DNA of 64,000 nt from Lonicera japonica (taxonomy: Eukaryota; Streptophyta; Magnoliopsida; Dipsacales; Caprifoliaceae). The first letter of the stretch is position 1; every line of letters begins with the position of its first letter. The notes under the pieces are model-generated. The model saw only the letters and a program-made list of their open reading frames with translations, was not told where the DNA came from and made no database searches. A program made the position numbers and the translations under genes. This document shows, piece after piece, positions 59,661 to 64,000 of the stretch. The stretch lies in the NCBI GenBank assembly GCA_021464415.1, contig CM038470.1, forward strand, positions 33,722,099-33,786,098, given 5' to 3'.

Positions 59661-60379
59661 AGACAATAATAGTGATATTTGAGAAAAATCTCAAAATAAT
59701 TTTAATTAGATATAATCCCATAACCCTCTAAATCCTTATGCGTTTGCCCTCCTATCTATTTTCATTTTTTGTGACCAAAATACCCCTCTCCTGTCTTCTT
59801 CTTCTTGGTGGTAAGGGAAGGGCAATTTGGTAATTTTATTTTTTAACAAAATAGAGATGGCATCAAGATTTAGAGAGTTATGTCTAACTAAAATTATTTT
59901 AGGTTTCCTCAAATACCGCTATTATTGTGGAGTTAAGTCAATAAACCCCTAAATTGAAATATATAAACTAATCAAGTGTCATAAGTTAATCTAGATATCT
60001 TTAACAACTATCATCAAATTGACTAGTAATCATAGAACAAATCAAATAATTAATATTCTATCTTCAAATGGTGAGAGGAAAGAATTTTAGATACATATCA
60101 AATTGAGGCACTGAGTGGTAAGACTTGGTGCAATTTAATAGGCTAGAGTGCGAACAGATTGAGCCGTGAAAGAAGACTCATGTACAAGCTACAACAATTT
60201 GTGATTTTGTGCTAAAAGATGGAGAAAGCAAGAAGGTGGACCTAGACGGAGACATACATTAGGGGATAAGGAAATATGTAAAAAGGTTTTTGCTTTTGAT
60301 TTTAAAAATAGAGGGAAGGCATATTTGTAAATTTAAAGACAAGTTTCGGCTTTAAGATAAGTTTAAATACTTGGCTTTA
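59661..60379. other. Unassigned AT-rich stretch
   Basis: No gene seen; copy-2 homology has ended. Confidence 0.3.
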
Positions 60380-61680
60380 AAAAGTCAATTTCTATAAGGC
60401 AGGTTAGGCATATTGCCGGGTGCCCCGATTAGTGCCTAAGTAGGTGTTTAGGCGCCGGGATCAATTAGATCGATCTGAGCAGGGACTAGGCGGATATATT
60501 GAGCTTTTTTATTTTTTTATTTTTTCCCCATTTTCTAAGGAGTTGCTTATTTTTCACTAGATTTTTTTATTATTGTTGTTGTTTGAAATAAATTGATTGT
60601 TTCATATGGATGTGAAACCCTGGTTCAATTTTATTTGGGTGCTGGTAGAAGCACTCATATATTACCATTTTGGCACACTTTTATTTAGGCACCTATACTA
60701 ATTTTTTAATTTTAAAAAGGCACCCTAACAATAAGAGCACCCAAATTAAAAAAAACATAAATGAGTGGCTATTTCTCAAGCTATACAACATTCTCGATCA
60801 GAGATATTATTTACCTTCTTTCTAGAACTATAGGTAATCCAATTGGTTACTTGTAACCCAACGTGAAGATTGAGCAAACACCAGTTCAACAACAAATTAA
60901 TCTAAACTTTAATTTTCTTTATGATAATCACAAAGATAGCTTTAATTGGCTTATTATTGGAGTTGTGATGTGAAGATATTTTTGATGATATGATGTTCAT
61001 TGGCTACCGACTGGAGGTCATTCAAAATATTTAAATCAATCTACTAACTAACGGTTCAAACCAGCCAAAGCATTGAACATTATATGGGCACTATTTATAT
61101 TAATACTAATCTAAAATTTATTGTTACAGACTTTAATTATGAAAGTACAAAACCATATAATCAATATATATACACATATACAAACATATATATATATATA
61201 TATAAGTGAGTGTAGGCAAATATATCTTAGTTGTATTATGAAATTAAGTAGGAAAACTTGTTTGGTTTAAATTGATTGAACAGCGTAGGACATGGATTCA
61301 ATTATCGAAGTAATGAAGATACATACTTTCCTCATAATTGTTGAACAGGTGAATTAAGAAAAAGATATGGTCTCAAATTTGGGTGCCTTTAAGCGTAAAT
61401 AACATATTTATTGTATTCTTAAAATGGGTGTTGAAATTAAATTTTCAGAGTGCCAATACTAACACCCTTTTATTTTGAACATTGGACCTAATGATTATGA
61501 TTCACTTGTTTCTACATTATACAAATATTACATACATTTATATTTGAAAATATTTAAAAAAGAAAAAGTGACTGCCTAGGCATTTTATGGCCGCCCCTAG
61601 GTCTGCCTAGCAGCTTTTAGAATATAGTAAGAAATAGAGGGAGTAGCATGAATGTAAAACAAATGAGGACCTAAGTGCAC
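60380..61680. mobile_element. Interspersed repeat, first copy, split by a younger insertion
   Basis: 60,380-60,636 and 61,468-61,680 together match the unbroken repeat at 62,785-63,190 ('ttatttttcactagatttttttattattgttg', in part, and 'gactgcctaggc...cgcctaggtc'). The ends carry TTTTAAAA-GGCG-like inverted words, suggesting a non-autonomous DNA element. Class not certain. Confidence 0.55.
60637..61467. mobile_element. 831-base DNA transposon nested in the repeat (8-base duplication)
   Basis: Ends GGGTGCTGGTAGAAG and (complement of right end) GGGTGTTAGTATTGG. Flanked by a perfect 8-base duplication TTTTATTT (60,629-60,636 and 61,468-61,475). The second repeat copy shows the empty site near 62,990. 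The 8-base duplication suggests hAT, although the ends do not look like typical hAT ends. No transposase. Confidence 0.72.
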
Positions 61681-62784
61681 AAAATTGTAAAATTCTTGGG
61701 TGCTTCTAATTGGTGGATAAATTACTAAAAAATAAATTCCAAAGCTCGACCCGAGCTTAAGCGGGCTAGCTAGCCCTATGCAGCATATACCACTGTTCAT
61801 GACTAAATCATGTATAACATGTGAATTAACTATTCGGTAAAGAGAAGGTGTGCCATGATATCCAGAGAGTTGATAATATTATGAAAAATTAAAAATAAAT
61901 TTAACGTACATTTGTCTCTCTCTATATGTATGTACTATATATAGAGAGTTAGGCTATAAAGAGAGATTCCCTCTTTTTAACAAAAAGAATAGATGATTAT
62001 TTGGAAAGGTAATTTGATGAATTTCTCAAAATATTTTATTGAGGTGATCTATATTGTGAGTAGATAACCTCCACCAAATTTTATAAGAAAATTCAACTTA
62101 GAAATGGGTGAGATGATCATTAAAAAATTTAGTGGCCGAAACTGTAATTATATATCTTTTTATGTATGTATATAATTATCAGTGCTATATCTAGATAGAT
62201 TATACATCTTTTTCACTAGGGACGAAACCACGATTCAATCTTGCAAGAGGCCGCAAATTTATTTGAAAAACATTTACCGAACATGATAACATACCGAGTG
62301 ATTTTTCTTCACTAATCATTCTTATTATCACTTTATTGTTCATATACATGTATATTTACAAAATCATAACGTTTTTGAATGTTTTATTTATTTGAGCGGA
62401 GAATCTTGATTTTATCCATTTTGTTAACTCTTTATTTAACTTATTCTAAGTGATATAAGACTTGGTAAAGTATTAAATTAATTTTATTTAATCAAATACG
62501 AGCTCGAGGTTTAAATAAAATTTTGAAAGGGGCTATTGTACAAATTTTTATAAGAGAATAGGGTCCACAATGTTGAAATCATGGTTACACATGCTAATTA
62601 TGAATGGCAATTGATTATGGAATTTGATTTTAATTTTGCAAAGAATGAATAATATCCGGAGAGTGTTGGGACTGATGATATAAGAAAGTTAAGAAAAAGC
62701 CTGAAAGAGAAAATGAATTGATACCGTTAGGTTTAATGTTGTCAAAATAAGATTAATTTATTATTTTTATTAATAGAAGTGCAA
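61681..62784. other. Unassigned AT-rich stretch
   Basis: No supported gene. 61,935-61,985 is an inverted partial match to 28,120-28,170. Confidence 0.3.
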
Positions 62785-63190
62785 ATATAATTGGCTTTAA
62801 AAAATCAGTATTTTAAAAGGTGGGGTAGGCAATACCCTAACCCTCCAATTAGGGCCTAAGCAGATATATCGAGCTTTTTTTCCTTCCATTTTTTAAAGGA
62901 GCTACTTATTTTTCACTATATTTTTTTTTATTATTGTTGTTTGAAATAAATTGATAAATTATTTCATATGGATGTGAAACTGTGGTTCAATTTTATTTTG
63001 GACATTGGACCTAATGACTATGATTCACATGTGTGTCTATGTTATACAACTATTATATATATAACTGAAAATATTAAAAAAGAATAAAAAATGACTGCTA
63101 AGGCGCTCTATGGTCGCCTTAGGTCAGCTTGGCGCCTTTTAAAACATTGTTAAAAATAGAGGGAGTGGCATGACTGTAAAACAAAGAAAG
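62785..63190. mobile_element. Interspersed repeat, second copy
   Basis: Unbroken counterpart of the repeat split at 60,637. Starts near 'gtattttaaaaggtggggtaggc' and ends near 'cttggcgccttttaaaacattg', with inverted TTTTAAAAGG words at both ends. Confidence 0.5.
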
Positions 63191-63495
63191 GCTTAATTAA
63201 GATAAGTGCATAAAGTTTCAAAAGTCTTGGAATAGCCCTATGCCACTGTTCACGACCAAATCATGTATAACATGTGAATTAACCATTCAGTAAAATTATA
63301 TTTACAAACTTGTTATATAGCCAAATTTTACTCGATTGTTCCATAACCAAGTTTTGTATAACGTGTGAATTAACTATTCAGATTTCATAACCAAGTCTTG
63401 TATAATGTGTGAATTAACTATTCAGTATAGAGAAGATGTGACGCGATATCTAGAGAGAGTCGACAATAAGACAAAAAAATTAAAAATTCAACCGT
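63191..63495. repeat. Short local repeats
   Basis: The word 'gtataa(c/t)gtgtgaattaactattcag' occurs about three times (63,266-63,290, 63,355-63,380 and 63,400-63,425), also once near 61,812. No gene. Confidence 0.6.
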
Positions 63496-64000
63496 CACTA
63501 TAAGAAATTTACCTTCCTATGACTGTTTTTTAAATTAACTTTCTGGCAATTTTGACAAAAAAATGTCATAAAAGTTGAAATGTTTTAGTTTTATGACTTC
63601 TTTTGAAAAAAAAAAAAATCACTGTTGTTTATTTTTCATGATGCTTTCGGATTTACCATCATATTTCTTTTTTTCCCTTTTTTAACTTTATGTCAGTTTG
63701 GAAAAAAGTCAAAAAAGGTGAAATAATTTGATTTCAAGACTATCATATTTGTTTTGTTTTAAATTTGTCCTCTTTAAGAAAATCTCGTAACCGGAGTTAT
63801 AAAAGTATTTAAAACAAACTAATGTGAGTTTCAATGAAGAAGTTAAAAAAAGGGGTTTGAAAGCATCTCCCCTCCTTCAATTCTTCACACAACTCTTTAT
63901 CTTCTTAGATTGTCATTAGGAGTACTAATACTTTTAATCAGGATAGATCCAGAATTTTAACGAGTTGCCGATTGTGTAAATTTTGCCTTTCCATGATTAA
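63496..64000 (+). mobile_element. CACTA (En/Spm)-type terminus, runs out of the window
   Basis: CACTATAAGAAATTTACC at 63,496 is close to the common plant CACTA end (CACTA-AAGAAA). It is followed by subterminal words of the 'tatgac/gtcata' type in both orientations (63,515-63,730). The other end and any transposase lie beyond base 64,000. Confidence 0.55.

Overview
This window looks like nuclear DNA from a flowering plant, most likely a eudicot. It is AT-rich and gene-poor, and it is packed with plant-type transposable elements: Ty3/gypsy and Ty1/copia LTR elements, TRIM/LARD-type elements, tRNA-derived SINEs, hAT-, Harbinger- and CACTA-type elements and a Mutator-like element. The few genes are F-box/FBA genes of the S-locus F-box (SLF) style plus a decayed T2 ribonuclease of the S-RNase style. 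Together these suggest an S-locus or S-locus-like region of RNase-based self-incompatibility. The species cannot be named from the sequence.

Most of the window is one old segmental duplication in direct orientation. Copy 1 runs from before base 1 to about 28,150. Copy 2 runs from about 36,650 to about 59,660. Each copy carries, in order, a wrecked Ty3/gypsy element, shared AT-rich flanks and an SLF-like F-box gene behind a TATAAATA box. The copies differ by later insertions, and the partner copy often preserves the empty site. Copy 1 gained a solo copia LTR (4,587-6,103), a SINE (6,732-7,045), a Harbinger-type MITE (7,208-7,598), a second solo copia LTR (14,131-15,687) and a three-level nest of LTR-type elements (15,734-22,287). 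Copy 2 gained a gag-only copia element (39,698-44,123) and an LTR element that split its F-box gene (50,350-52,697).

Genes: an intact SLF-like F-box gene (11,823-12,920); an intact F-box/FBA gene between the two copies (30,928-32,094); a broken SLF-like gene (49,955-53,214); and, about 3.5 kb after that, an S-RNase-type pseudogene with a recognisable intron (56,695-57,500). In a working S-locus, SLF proteins act as substrate adaptors of pollen SCF ubiquitin ligases against non-self pistil S-RNases. Here the RNase is clearly dead (frame breaks, stop codons, lost catalytic residues), so this is either a decayed haplotype or S-locus-derived paralogous DNA.

The rest is mobile DNA and unassigned AT-rich sequence. 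Notable pieces are a 231-base miniature LTR element with 71-base LTRs (34,099-34,329), a Pack-MULE-like element holding a decayed arabinogalactan-peptide gene (24,749-26,005), and short perfect palindromes placed just upstream of TATA motifs in at least four unrelated LTR-type blocks. A CACTA terminus begins at 63,496 and runs out of the window.
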